DNA from: Linnemannia hyalina
Taxonomy: Eukaryota; Mortierellomycota; Mortierellomycetes; Mortierellales; Mortierellaceae
DNA length: 64,000 nucleotides
Reading direction: 5' to 3'
Assembly: GCA_019671135.1 (NCBI GenBank)
Contig: JAHRHY010000010.1
Location: 2,150,926 to 2,214,925, forward strand
This document shows, one piece after another, positions 1-9,083 of this stretch (within the stretch, counting starts at the first letter, position 1; each line of letters opens with the position of its first letter). The notes below the pieces were generated by a model, which did no database searches, was not told the origin of the DNA, and worked only from the letters and a program-made list of their open reading frames with translations. The position numbers were made by a program, and so were the translations under genes.

Positions 1-312
1 TCTTATTTTTCGCACACCACACTCTTGAATATGTCCATCTACTATTAACCTGTAACCCTCACTGCAAGATTCGCCAGAGTAGTTCTTGTATGTCATCATC
101 TAAAGCACTTGTACTCTCAACTGTATCTTTGGGGCGAAATACAGGGGAGAGATTACATTTTAAAAAAACATGTGCTGTCTATTGCTATTTTATTCTGTGT
201 TCTGTTGCCCACTATGAAGAGATATGTCAGTTATGGAAGTAAACACTCCGTTCCTTGGGCTTTGGATATTTTTTATATGCCTTTTTATATCCTCTGCACA
301 TGAAGGGGCCGC
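1..312 (-). mobile_element. 495-bp GGCC-ended unit, copy A (partial)
   Basis: This is the right part of the repeat unit seen complete at 14413, 17233, 21289, 22558, 27850 and 33175. It ends in the same terminus (reverse complement of GCGGCCCCTTCATGTG). The left part lies outside the window. The orientation matches the copies at 27850 and 33175. Short ORFs on both strands recur in every copy because the DNA is conserved, and I do not regard them as genes. The flanking base run after the end (AACGTCC) cannot be tested for a target duplication because the other end is missing. Confidence 0.85.
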
Positions 313-1219
313 AACGTCCATGCCTGCTCCCTCATCTCGTCCCGACGTCAAGGTAAGTGCATCTAACGCACCAACAACCTTATTGCCAACGTCCTCGTTC
401 TTCTTTGCCGTATTCGCTGCCATTCTCTATGACCCAATTAAAGGAAAAGAAAACAAACAGACAAGCAGAATAAACAGAAAACGAAATGAGCTTTTGAAAA
501 CTGATGATCAACCAGACTGCACCCCAGAAAAAATAATACTGTTACTACTAACGTCAACTTCCAGTACTTTTTTGCTCAGTGATCCACTTGATTCAAAATA
601 AAAATAAAAAACAACACCCAGAAAAAACTAAAAGTTTTCTGATGCAAATGAATTCGGATGAGGGCACACCTAAATGCCAACAAAGACGAATCCCGCGTTT
701 ATTTGAACAAGAATGTCCTTGATCAAAACTAACGGTGAGTTTTCTAATGAATCTCTGCTACCGTGTTATATGAAGACCTCAAATGACCACACAGATGTAT
801 GATCGCACTTGAAAGCTCCAACACAAAAAGGTAGAATAGTAACCAAATAATAACAACGAAAGTAACCGCCTGTTACACTTCGTATTAATGATCAGTCTCT
901 GCTGTAACCTTGTCACTAGTGACCAGATACACGCACGAAATGACCACAAATAAAAGAAAAGGATCCTGTCCTTGTTGGATTATCCTGAAAATAGAGAAAA
1001 ATCCTGACAGTAAAGGTCCTGTTCTGTAATGATCCGTAAATGCTCCCGTTACGTCCTGAATCGCTCCTGTAGATTGATGGAGTGTTCCTCGTAATGGGTT
1101 GAATGAATAAATAAATGAGTGGATGGATCCTGTCAATCGTTCGACGGATTCTGATCCCGATCCGTGTTGTATTTATCAAAAAAAATGAAAATTTTTACGC
1201 TAGTCACGCACAATCGAAT
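313..1219. other. No gene seen
   Basis: AT-rich sequence between a transposon unit and an LTR-like element. It has only short ORFs without recognisable domains. The 125-residue plus-strand ORF crossing 224-601 begins inside the repeat unit and shows no family resemblance. Confidence 0.5.
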
Positions 1220-1354
1220 TGATAAGACAAGAGAGGGATCTTTGTTAACAGCCCAGACACCTCCATTTATGTCGGTGTCTGGTCATATGACTAAATTACT
1301 GTCTCTAGCCTAATTACATTAGCTGACACCCCCGAGACAGGCAAATATGCGACA
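1220..1354. repeat. Possible solo LTR or short MITE (TG...CA)
   Basis: A 135-bp block starts TGATAAGACAAGAGAGGGAT and ends AATATGCGACA. A 136-bp block at 62788-62923 has nearly the same beginning and end but a diverged middle. Shared TG...CA ends suggest a solo LTR family. No clear target duplication is visible on either copy. The Rep-like fragment starts directly after it. Confidence 0.4.
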
Positions 1355-1711
1355 GATGTCTTCGAATATGATGAAGATACAGTAGATACAAATGTGTTAC
1401 ATCTGAAAACTATTCATGTTTCGATGTATACTGCAGCCCACCAAATTTTAGAGCCTGATGAAGAGTATACCATTGTGGCGGCCGGTCTTAAAGAATTTCG
1501 TTCTGAACGTCGTTGGCATTTTATTACAGCATGTGGCATAAAGGTGCGCACAGGGAAATCGTTGGCAAAGATTTGGAGACCATGGCGTGTGGAGCATCTT
1601 CAAGGTCTACAGAGAATTGGTAGTGTGCAAGGTGTGCCGTTCATGACATTTCGAGCGATTAGAGTGGTTAATTCACATCATATACTTGACATGAAGTGCG
1701 AACGCGTTTGA
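1355..1711 (+). pseudogene. Rep-like protein, C-terminal remnant
   Basis: About 118 codons are open from 1355 to the TGA at 1709. The translation aligns to the last part of the 550-residue protein at 9084-10736: the stretch around ILEPDEEYTIVAAG corresponds to VLEINTSYTVIAIA there, followed by a shared pattern around CGIKVRTG / SNGIKVRCG. It has no start codon and is cut at its 5' side by the LTR-like repeat. The neighbouring minus-strand fragment at 1747-2013 is the C-terminus of the partner transposase. The pair therefore reproduces the convergent gene order of TE-1, separated by the same T5A3-type motif (1716-1723). Confidence 0.75.
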
Positions 1712-1746
1712 GAGGTTTTTAAATACTTTGGAAAGACTTTTGTTAA

Positions 1747-2013
1747 TTATAGTCTGGTATTATCATCTTCGTGGTTTGACATTTCCTCGTCATCATCCTT
1801 ATTTGACGTTTGTTCATCATTGTCATCTGAAGCAACATCTATTCCTACAAATTTCTCTTGCATCCTTTGTAACTCAAGACCATTTTCCAGTTTGTTTTGT
1901 ACTGTAACGGTTTGCGTTAACTCTGGGACAAGTTGCCTTTCTCGTGGATAATCTACCCCTTCTTCCATCCATGCACGATGATGTGGCAGCTCTTGGATAT
2001 CCACTTGCAACAT
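1747..2013 (-). pseudogene. DDE transposase, C-terminal remnant
   Basis: An 88-codon open stretch ends at 1747. Its protein (HHRAWMEEGVDYP, then LQRMQEKFVGID and an acidic tail) is nearly the same as the fragment at 22011-22388. It aligns with the C-terminal tail of the TE-1 transposase (IHSAWIRDGFDFP ... KLQEQFLEMTTMD). All catalytic residues are absent. It converges on the Rep-like remnant upstream, as in TE-1. Confidence 0.75.
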
Positions 2014-2049
2014 ATTAGGTTTATCATTGCTCTCTAGTTAGTCATTCCT

Positions 2050-2212
2050 TGTCACTCTCTATCATCTCTGACTCACTATGACACTACACCTAGAAACCTA
2101 GTTGGCGACTTTGTATATATATTTAGTTGTACCATAGTAATAACATCAATCATCACTACTTCAACTCTCGTCCCCGTTCTATACTTCTCTGTCCCAGTCT
2201 TCGCCTGTTGCA
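2050..2212 (+). repeat. Gypsy-0 5' LTR (boundaries approximate on the left)
   Basis: The block begins TGTCACTC and ends GTTGCA, directly followed by TGGTAGCAAAGG (2213-2224). That sequence is complementary to the 3' end of initiator tRNA-Met and so looks like a primer-binding site. The same junction (…TTACA then TGGTAGCA) occurs in gypsy-1. The left boundary is inferred from the TGTCAC start of the other LTRs. No second copy lies in the window to prove it. Confidence 0.5.
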
Positions 2213-2416
2213 TGGTAGCAAAGGTTCCCTCGTTCCACCGATCTCTTGATTTTTCCCTCCTCGTTTTCACTGCCCGCGTTTTACTTTAATTTTCCCTCGT
2301 CCCAGCTCTCTCTGCACACCAGCCCTGAATTTCATTCCCTGCCCCTATTTTCCTTCGTACCCTCTTACACTCTGGACATTTTTGACCTCTCCGCACTTCT
2401 CTCTGCACTACCAGTC

Positions 2417-3002
2417 ATGGTTACCCCTGCCCGCCTTAACCCCCCTCCTGTCTTTACATGCGCCCGCGACGGTTTCTCTGCCTTGGCCTGGCTCGTTGCG
2501 GTTAACCGCTACTTCAACCTTGCTAAGATAAGTGAGACTGAACGAACACCCCACGCTCTCTCGTACTTGGGCACGCCTGGCCCTGCCCGATGGTTTGATG
2601 GATGTGGGCTCCCTGATACTTGCAACTTCGAGACCGAGTTTACTCCTGCTTTTAAGCTAGAGTACATTCCCAACAACTTTGCGGGCTCCTGTCGACGACA
2701 CCTCACCAATCTTCGCATGACCACCAACTTTTCGACCTACTTATCTACATTCAAGGAACTTTTGGGCGCCCTCCTTGGTTATGCCTCCACCGACACTGCC
2801 AAGACCACGGTCAACGAGTTCGCCCAAACATCCATTATCGACAACTGCCCCTTGGTTCTTCAACAGATGATCGAAGGACACATTATTCAAAACCCCAATA
2901 TCACCCTCATTCAGATCTTTCAATACGCCCAAGAGATGGACCGCATTTACTCCTTCAAACCCGACACCGGCCCCAAGACCAACTCGCTCGCCATCGCCTC
3001 CG
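2417..3002 (+). pseudogene. gag: Truncated gag of gypsy-0
   Basis: The ORF opens at the ATG at 2417 and stays open through about 195 codons to the first base of the gypsy-1 LTR at 3003. Translation then runs into LTR sequence and stops at 3026. The composition (Pro/Asn/Thr rich, helical capsid-like stretch) and the position just after an LTR and primer-binding site mark it as a retrotransposon gag. No zinc knuckle or pol follows. The rest of this element is not found on the other side of gypsy-1. Confidence 0.6.
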
Positions 3003-3242
3003 TGTCACAGTATCATAATCTGTTGTGACCCTAGATCATTAACGTCATCTAACCACTGTCTCATCGAACCACATTATCACCTAATTACATCCCCATCTAA
3101 CCACATCACCACCTCACCACATCACCACCATCCTGGAGCCCATAGCCTAGCACACATAAATACCCTGGCTCCCCTGTACAATAAACACCATCCGTTTCTG
3201 CCTCCTGCTCTTGTCTATCACCCTTCTTCTGTTGCTATTACA
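3003..3242 (+). repeat. Gypsy-1 5' LTR
   Basis: 240 bp, starting TGTCACAG and ending TATTACA. It is repeated at 16779-17018 with two substitutions. The downstream TGGTAGCAAAAG (3243-3254) fits an initiator tRNA-Met primer-binding site. Confidence 0.95.
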
Positions 3243-3442
3243 TGGTAGCAAAAGTAACTTCGATCCATACCCCTCTGCCCTGATCTGTCAAATTTTCTGT
3301 TCCTGCTCCAGCTCCGTTCCTGTCTACCCATATTTTATTTTCTCTTTCCACACGTACAGCTCTCTCCTCCTTTTACCATATCCCTATTATCCTTTTTTAT
3401 TTTTTTATTTTTTTCTTACTTTTCTGCACCCTTCCGGCTCTT

Positions 3443-4501
3443 ATGTCTGCTACCGACGAAATTCGCCAGCTCGCCTCTGGCCTTACTGACGAGGCCAGGA
3501 CCAGGATTGAAACCCTCCTTGCAAGCCTTACTCCCCTACCTCCTGCTCCAACCCAACTCGAACAAGAGGCTGCCTGCCGCGATGTTGCCCGCACCCTCCA
3601 TAAAATCCTTAAGCCTCAGGCCCCCTCTCCTTACGCTGGCGCGATCGACGCCGATGCCTGTCATAACTTCATCGACAATCAAGAGGAGTATTATGAGGTC
3701 GTCAACCTTGCATCCGCTGAATGGGTCCAGTATACGGCCCTTAACCTCACTGACGATGCGAAATCGTGGTGGAGATCAAGCGGCCTTACCATTCGCAGCT
3801 CCTGGGACGACTTCAAACAAGCCTTCCTCAACTTTCACACCCCGCCCAATGCCGCCGTCGCTGCTCTTTCGGCTCTTGAGTCTTTACGACAAGGCAAGCG
3901 TACAGTCGCCGCCTACACCCACGAATTCCGCCGCCTTCGCCGTCGAGTTCCCTCCCTTGACAATACTACCGCCTTGCACTGGTACAAAAAAGGCCTCGAA
4001 AAAGAAACCAGCAAGGAGGTTATGCTTCGCCAGCCGGAGACCTTGGATATTGCCATTACTCAAGCCACTCTGGTTCACTCCATCCTCTACCCTGACGGGC
4101 CCACTGGTCCCAAGCCCATTGTTCAACAATCCAGCGATATGGAGATCGACACCCTCCATGTTGCTATCAACAACCTCTCCGCACAAGTCAGCTACCTTTC
4201 GCGCCGATCCGGCTACAACCACAGCCAGCACAACACCAAACCCTTTATCTACAACCCCAATACCCACTACAAACCCGGCGGTCCTCTTCCTCCCAAGCTA
4301 TCACAAGAAGAGAAAGACTACCTCTACAAGAATGGTGGCTGCTACAAGTGCCGTAAACTTGGCCACCTTGGGCCCGATTGCAGGACTTTTCCTTCGACTT
4401 CACGCCCGGCACGACAGTTCAACAATATCGAGGTTGCCGACACCCCAACCCCTCAACAGGCTACTTCCCAGGCTCAGTCGGGAAAAGCCAACAGCAACTA
4501 G
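3443..4501 (+). CDS. gag: Gag of gypsy-1 with zinc knuckle
   Basis: A 352-residue protein starting at the ATG at 3443, 200 bp after the primer-binding site. The middle part (about residues 60-210) is a retrotransposon gag/capsid domain, seen in the WVQYTALNLTDDAKSWW and LRQGKRTVAAYTHEFRRL patterns. Near the C-terminus, CYKCRKLGHLGPDC is a CX2CX4HX4C zinc knuckle that would bind the RNA genome during particle assembly. The gag ORF ends in a different frame from pol and overlaps it by about 120 nt. Pol would therefore need a -1 frameshift. The frame looks intact. Confidence 0.92.
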   Translation: MSATDEIRQLASGLTDEARTRIETLLASLTPLPPAPTQLEQEAACRDVARTLHKILKPQAPSPYAGAIDADACHNFIDNQEEYYEVVNLASAEWVQYTALNLTDDAKSWWRSSGLTIRSSWDDFKQAFLNFHTPPNAAVAALSALESLRQGKRTVAAYTHEFRRLRRRVPSLDNTTALHWYKKGLEKETSKEVMLRQPETLDIAITQATLVHSILYPDGPTGPKPIVQQSSDMEIDTLHVAINNLSAQVSYLSRRSGYNHSQHNTKPFIYNPNTHYKPGGPLPPKLSQEEKDYLYKNGGCYKCRKLGHLGPDCRTFPSTSRPARQFNNIEVADTPTPQQATSQAQSGKANSN

Positions 4502-6445
4502 AAGACGTCCAGGTTCTAGTTGCTGCTGCCCCCTCCTCTGCTCCTCTGGACCAGAGGAGTAAGCCTCTTTCTTCAGATAAGTTTTCCTCTTTTTCTTTTT
4601 CGAATAAACGACTTTCTCTGCCCAAAGACCTTGCTCCTCTCCCCTCCCCCGCTGCCATTACACTTGTTGATCCCTCGCCCCCTGTCCCTTCTCCCATTAT
4701 CATTGAGCTCCCCGCTGTATGCACCTCCCCTGTTCAAGAGGGGGCTGGATTGGCTGCTACAGTGGACCTGGACCCACCTATGTCGCCCCTCGTTCTAGCC
4801 CCCACGCCTGGTTCGTCTGTTCCATCTACCACGCCCGTGCCTGAGACCGTACCTGTCTTTCCCACAATGACCAAGAGCAAAATCCGCCGGTTGCGAAAAA
4901 GGGGCATTGGTGTGTCTACGTTCACTGCCTAGCAAGCCAAGACTACCCTCCTCACCTTTGTCTGCAATGTTAATGGTCACTCCGCTCGGATCCTCATCGA
5001 CGGTGGAGCTCAAGGCAACGTCATCAGCTCTTCTTTTGTAAAGCGACATCAAATTCCTCTTCACTCTTCTTCTCCCATCCCCATTGTCCTCCCCGACGGA
5101 TCTCGCTCCTTCTCTGCCCACACCGCCCACATCACCTTTGCACGACAACAATACTCCACCACTCTCGATCCCCTCGTCTACCCTTTAAAGAGCTACGACC
5201 TCCTCCTTGGCAAACCTTGGCTCACACAAACCAACCCTCTCATCAACTGGCGAACCAACAACCTCCGCATCCGCTACAACGACATCGACATAGACTGGGA
5301 CTGTACCGGCTCTCAGTCATCTTCCATCAGCACTCGCACTCGCGGCCTTCTCCTCTCCCACATCCACTTCTACACAGAGGCAACAACCCCCGGCAGCGAA
5401 ATATACCTTGCCCTCATTCGTTCCAACGACAAAGACAACGACAAAGACAACAACAACAATAACGACAATGACAATGACCAGCCCACCTCTAACCAACAAC
5501 TGCCCTCGATCACTCCCATCACACCACGACCACCTCCCTCTCTTCCCCCTGACATCCACTCCATTGTTCACGACGAGTTCCCCGACGTTTTTCCCTCTTC
5601 ACTTCCTTCTGGTCTACCTCCGAACCGTGGAGATGCCATGCGCATCGAAACGGACCCGAGCGCTGACCCTCCTTTCAAGCCCGTTATTCGTTTGTCTATT
5701 GCAGAGTTGGACGAATTGAAGAAGCAACTTGATGAGTTACTCTCTAAAAAACTCATCAAGCCCAGCACTTCTCCCTACGGCGCCCCAGTGCTCTTTGTCA
5801 AGAAGGCCGACGGTTCTCTACGTATGTGTGTTGACTATCGTGGTCTCAACCGCATTACAAGAAAGAACCGTCATCCCTTACCTAGAATTGATGAGTTGAT
5901 CGACCGTTTTCGGGGCGCAAAGTACTTTACCAAGTTGGACTTAATCTCGGGGTATCATCAACAACGCATCTATGAGCCTCACACTCATAAGACTGCCTTC
6001 CGTTGTCGATACGGGCACTTTGAGTTCAACGTCGTCCCCTTTGGCCTCACCGACGCCCCAGCCTCCTTCTCCAACATGATGCTCAAGGTCCTTGATCCCG
6101 TCCTTGACAAGTGGGTGGTCGTCTATCTTGACGATATTCTGATATACTCCAAGACCAAGGCCGAACATCTCCGTCATATTCGCAGTGTTCTCTCTCTCCT
6201 CCGCCAGCACGGTCTCTATGCAAAGTTGAGCAAGTGCTCCTTTATGCAAGAAGAGACTGAGTTCCTCGGTCATGTCATTACCAAGGATGGTTTACACACC
6301 AATGCCGGTCTTGTTCGCGCCATTCGAGAGTGGCCTCGCCCAACAAAACAAAAGGACGTTCAACAGTTCATTGGGTTAGCTCAGTTCTACCAGCAGTATA
6401 TCCACAATTTTGCTGACATCGCTCTTCCCCTCACGTCTCTACTAG

Positions 6446-6896
6446 GGAGGCCATCCATGTTCGGCTCCACCAACCATAGACTACAGTATAAAAATATCTG
6501 TCAACACCTATTAAAACAGTGTGTTCCTTGAGAGTACAACAAATCTCATCAGCTTTTTCCTTCCACCAGTCTCCATTTTCTACATTCACCACCACTACTT
6601 TGTAACATCATCTACTTTAGCTGAGAAAGCCTTGGACATGATCATCTCATATTGGAAAGGAAATTACTATCTGTAATATCCAGGATCCAATATGAGATGA
6701 TCATGTCCAAGGCTTTCTCAGCTAAAGTAGATGATGTTACAAAGTAGTGGTGGTGAATGTAGAAAATGGAGACTGGTGGAAGGAAAAAGCTGATGAGATT
6801 TGTTGTACTCTCAAGGAACACACTGTTTTAATAGGTGTTGACAGATATTTTTATACTGTAGTCTATGGTTGGTGGAGCCGAACATGGATGGCCTCC
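6446..6896. repeat. Terminal 451-bp perfect-arm hairpin module (left)
   Basis: Arms 6446-6656 and 6686-6896 (211 bp each) are inverted complements around a 29-nt loop. The module begins GGAGGCC, ends GGCCTCC and has TAG immediately on both sides (6443-6445, 6897-6899). It therefore looks like a complete small element with its own termini and duplication, sitting at the tip of TE-1. The same module in mirror image forms the right tip at 13792-14242. Confidence 0.92.
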
Positions 6897-7499
6897 TAGT
6901 AGAGCATTTGTTTTCGTGTTTATATAATTAGCGATGGTTACTAATATCTCCTTTTCATGATATATCCTATGTGTATATCCAATATAGCACTCGTGATACT
7001 GGTGATGATGTAGTGGTAGTTTTTAAAAAAAAGTTGGATCCCGATTTTTTTAAAAAGTAGCATAGTGGCTTTAACAAACATTGGTTGTTGGAAAGAAAGG
7101 GTAGCTGATACGTTTTTAATGGCGTTATTGCTACACTTTCTCAACAATATTCGACATTCGACATTTGACATTCGGCATTCGATTCGACAGCTGACAAACT
7201 GTAGTTATTACCATAGTTATGATATTTGATATGAACGCATTTTGGATGACCTCGTGATTATCGTGATGTTTAATTTTAATACATTCTTGATAAACTCGTA
7301 AGTATTACAATGTTTAATGTTGACATACTTTAGGTAAGCCCACGATTTGCACGACGTTTAATATTATTACACTTTGGTTAACTTACAATTGTTATAGCAT
7401 TTATTGTTATACAGATTGTAGGTAATTACGACAATGGTAAAAACAGAGATATCGCAATTAGACCATGCATTGTGGGTAGTTGTAGATATAACAATTATA

Positions 7500-8430
7500 T
7501 CGTTTAAAATAGACGTTTCTTAAAACACATCACATATTTTATAATGCAAATGGCTATTATATTACAACGTTTCTATTGCATTTTGTGTGATAACAAGATA
7601 GAAAAAATGTATTGTTAATAGAGTAATTATGTCGTTAAAAATAGACGTTTCTTAAAACACATCACATATTTCGTGATGCAAATGGATATAAACATCGTGG
7701 CGTTTCTATCGCATTTTGTGTGATAATAAGGTAGAGAAAATGTGTTGTTAACAGAGTAATTATGTCGTTTAAAATGGACGTTTCTTAAAACGTATCACAT
7801 ATTTCGTGATGCCAATGGGTATAAACATTGTGACATTTCTATCGCATTTTGTGTGATAATAAGATAGAAAAAATGTGTTGTTAACAGAGTAATTATGTCG
7901 TTTAAAATAGACGTTTCTTAAAACTTATCACATATTTCGTGATGCAAATGGGTATGAACATTGTGACATTTCTATCGCATTTTGTGTGATAATAAGGTAG
8001 AGAAAATGTGTTGTTAACAGAGTAATTATGTCGTTTAAAATGGACGTTTCTTAAAACGTATCACATATTTCGTGATGCAAATGGGTATGAACATTGTGAC
8101 ATTTCTATCGCATTTTGTGTGATAACAAGACAGAAAAAAGAAGTTGTTAACAGAATAGTTATGTCGTTTAAAATAGACGTTTCTTAAAACACATTACATA
8201 TTTCGTGATGCAAATGGGTATGAACATTGTGACATTTCTATTGCATTTTGTGTAATAATAAGGTAGAGAAAATGTGTTGTTTAAAGAGCAACTATGTCTT
8301 TAAAAATAGACGTTTCTTAAAACGTACCCCATATTTCGTGATGCAAATGGGTATGAACATTGTGACATTTCTATCGCATTTTGTATGATAACAAGACAGA
8401 AAAAAGAAGTTGTATAAATAAAAGTTATGT
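7500..8430 (+). repeat. Seven tandem 133-bp repeats in the left terminus
   Basis: A TAGACGTTTCTTAAAAC-type core recurs at 7510, 7642, 7775, 7908, 8041, 8174 and 8307, a steady 132-133 bp period. Most units contain the dyad ATCAC-N7-GTGAT and the stretch GCATTTTGTGTGATAA. A few substitutions distinguish the units. The array lies inside the inverted terminus, so the element has a second, mirror array at 12258-13188. Iteron-like or transposase-binding roles are possible but unproven. Confidence 0.93.
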
Positions 8431-8782
8431 AGACTTAGGAAATGTCTATAAAATATCGTTTGTATACTTTGGTGGTTGGGAGAAAATTGGTGGTTACAAA
8501 AAAGTTGTCGCAAAACCGCCATGATGAAATACTTTGACATCTGGTTGAGGGGCTTGCTCCCCTATCGTGTTTATCGTTAATAGTTTTAAAAAATCCAAAA
8601 GTGTGTTATATAAAGGAATTTTTGCTAATAGTTTACGTTTAAATTCTCTTGAAATAGATGATATATGCATTATATTTCTATCCAATCTATCATGGAATAT
8701 GAGATAACTTCTTTTATAGTGCAACAAATCTAAAAGTGTATTGTAGTATAGGCATTTTTCCTAATGGTTTACTAGTTATGCA

Positions 8783-9028
8783 ATGCCAACACTTAAAGAA
8801 ATTAAGCAAATAATAGCCATTTATATACATGAGCATCATATGGATCCTACAATGGCAATGTACTTGAGAGCTGTTTTGTTACGTGGTAAGTCTCAGCAAG
8901 AACTAAATGGTATGTCAAAGGAAGAACTGTGGGGATTGGTAGACTTTTTTGCACCAGATTTACAAAAACATATGCATGCAATTGGAGCATTATCATGGTC
9001 AGCACACAGAAAATTTGCTTCAGAGTAA
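8783..9028 (+). CDS. Small helical protein upstream of the Rep-like gene
   Basis: An 81-residue ORF starting at the ATG at 8783 and ending 55 bp before the Rep-like start. The sequence is helical and charged (MPTLKEIKQIIAIYIHEHH, then KSQQELNGMSKEELWGLVDF). I recognise no family. A 90-residue ORF occupies the same place ahead of the second Rep-like gene (23982-24254), with little sequence identity but similar size. That shared position is the main reason to call it a gene. The T5A5 motif at 9034-9043 lies between its stop and the next start. Confidence 0.5.
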   Translation: MPTLKEIKQIIAIYIHEHHMDPTMAMYLRAVLLRGKSQQELNGMSKEELWGLVDFFAPDLQKHMHAIGALSWSAHRKFASE

Positions 9029-9033
9029 AGTGG

Positions 9034-9043
9034 TTTTTAAAAA
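9034..9043. promoter_or_regulatory. TTTTTAAAAA gene-border motif
   Basis: It sits 6 bp after the small ORF stop and 41 bp before the Rep-like ATG. Equivalent motifs border the other genes of this family. It could act as a TATA-like promoter element, a termination signal or both; this is inference from position only. Confidence 0.45.
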
Positions 9044-9083
9044 GTTTGTAGTACATATCTCTGCAAACAGTAAGCTATTCAAC

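Larger units (their letters stand above)
6446..8631 (+). repeat. TE-1 left inverted terminal repeat
   Basis: Inverted copy of 12057-14242; positions sum to 20688 throughout, so there is no net indel. It contains a terminal hairpin module (6446-6896), an AT-rich stretch with T5A5-type motifs (about 7015-7060), and seven 133-bp direct repeats. It ends where TTTTGCTAATAGTTT changes to unique sequence. Confidence 0.95.

Noticed and set aside
109..303. 64- and 90-codon ORFs that recur in every 495-bp unit
   Set aside because: They are identical only because the units are near-identical DNA. They overlap on opposite strands and have no domain. I treat the unit as non-coding.
3507..4562. 351-codon ORF overlapping gag
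   Set aside because: Out-of-frame shadow of gag, biased to Pro/Thr/Ser by codon composition.
6446..6896. Parvovirus-like terminal hairpin
   Set aside because: The hairpin shape is suggestive, but the neighbours include a DDE transposase and 3-bp target duplications and no capsid or SF3 helicase gene.
7500..8430. CRISPR-like array
   Set aside because: Whole 133-bp units repeat with no short repeat/unique spacer pattern, and the context is eukaryotic.
8292..8540. 82- and 76-codon ORFs in both TE-1 termini
   Set aside because: Mirror copies of one AT-rich sequence inside inverted repeats; low complexity (Phe/Tyr/Asn/His) and part of the 133-bp array.
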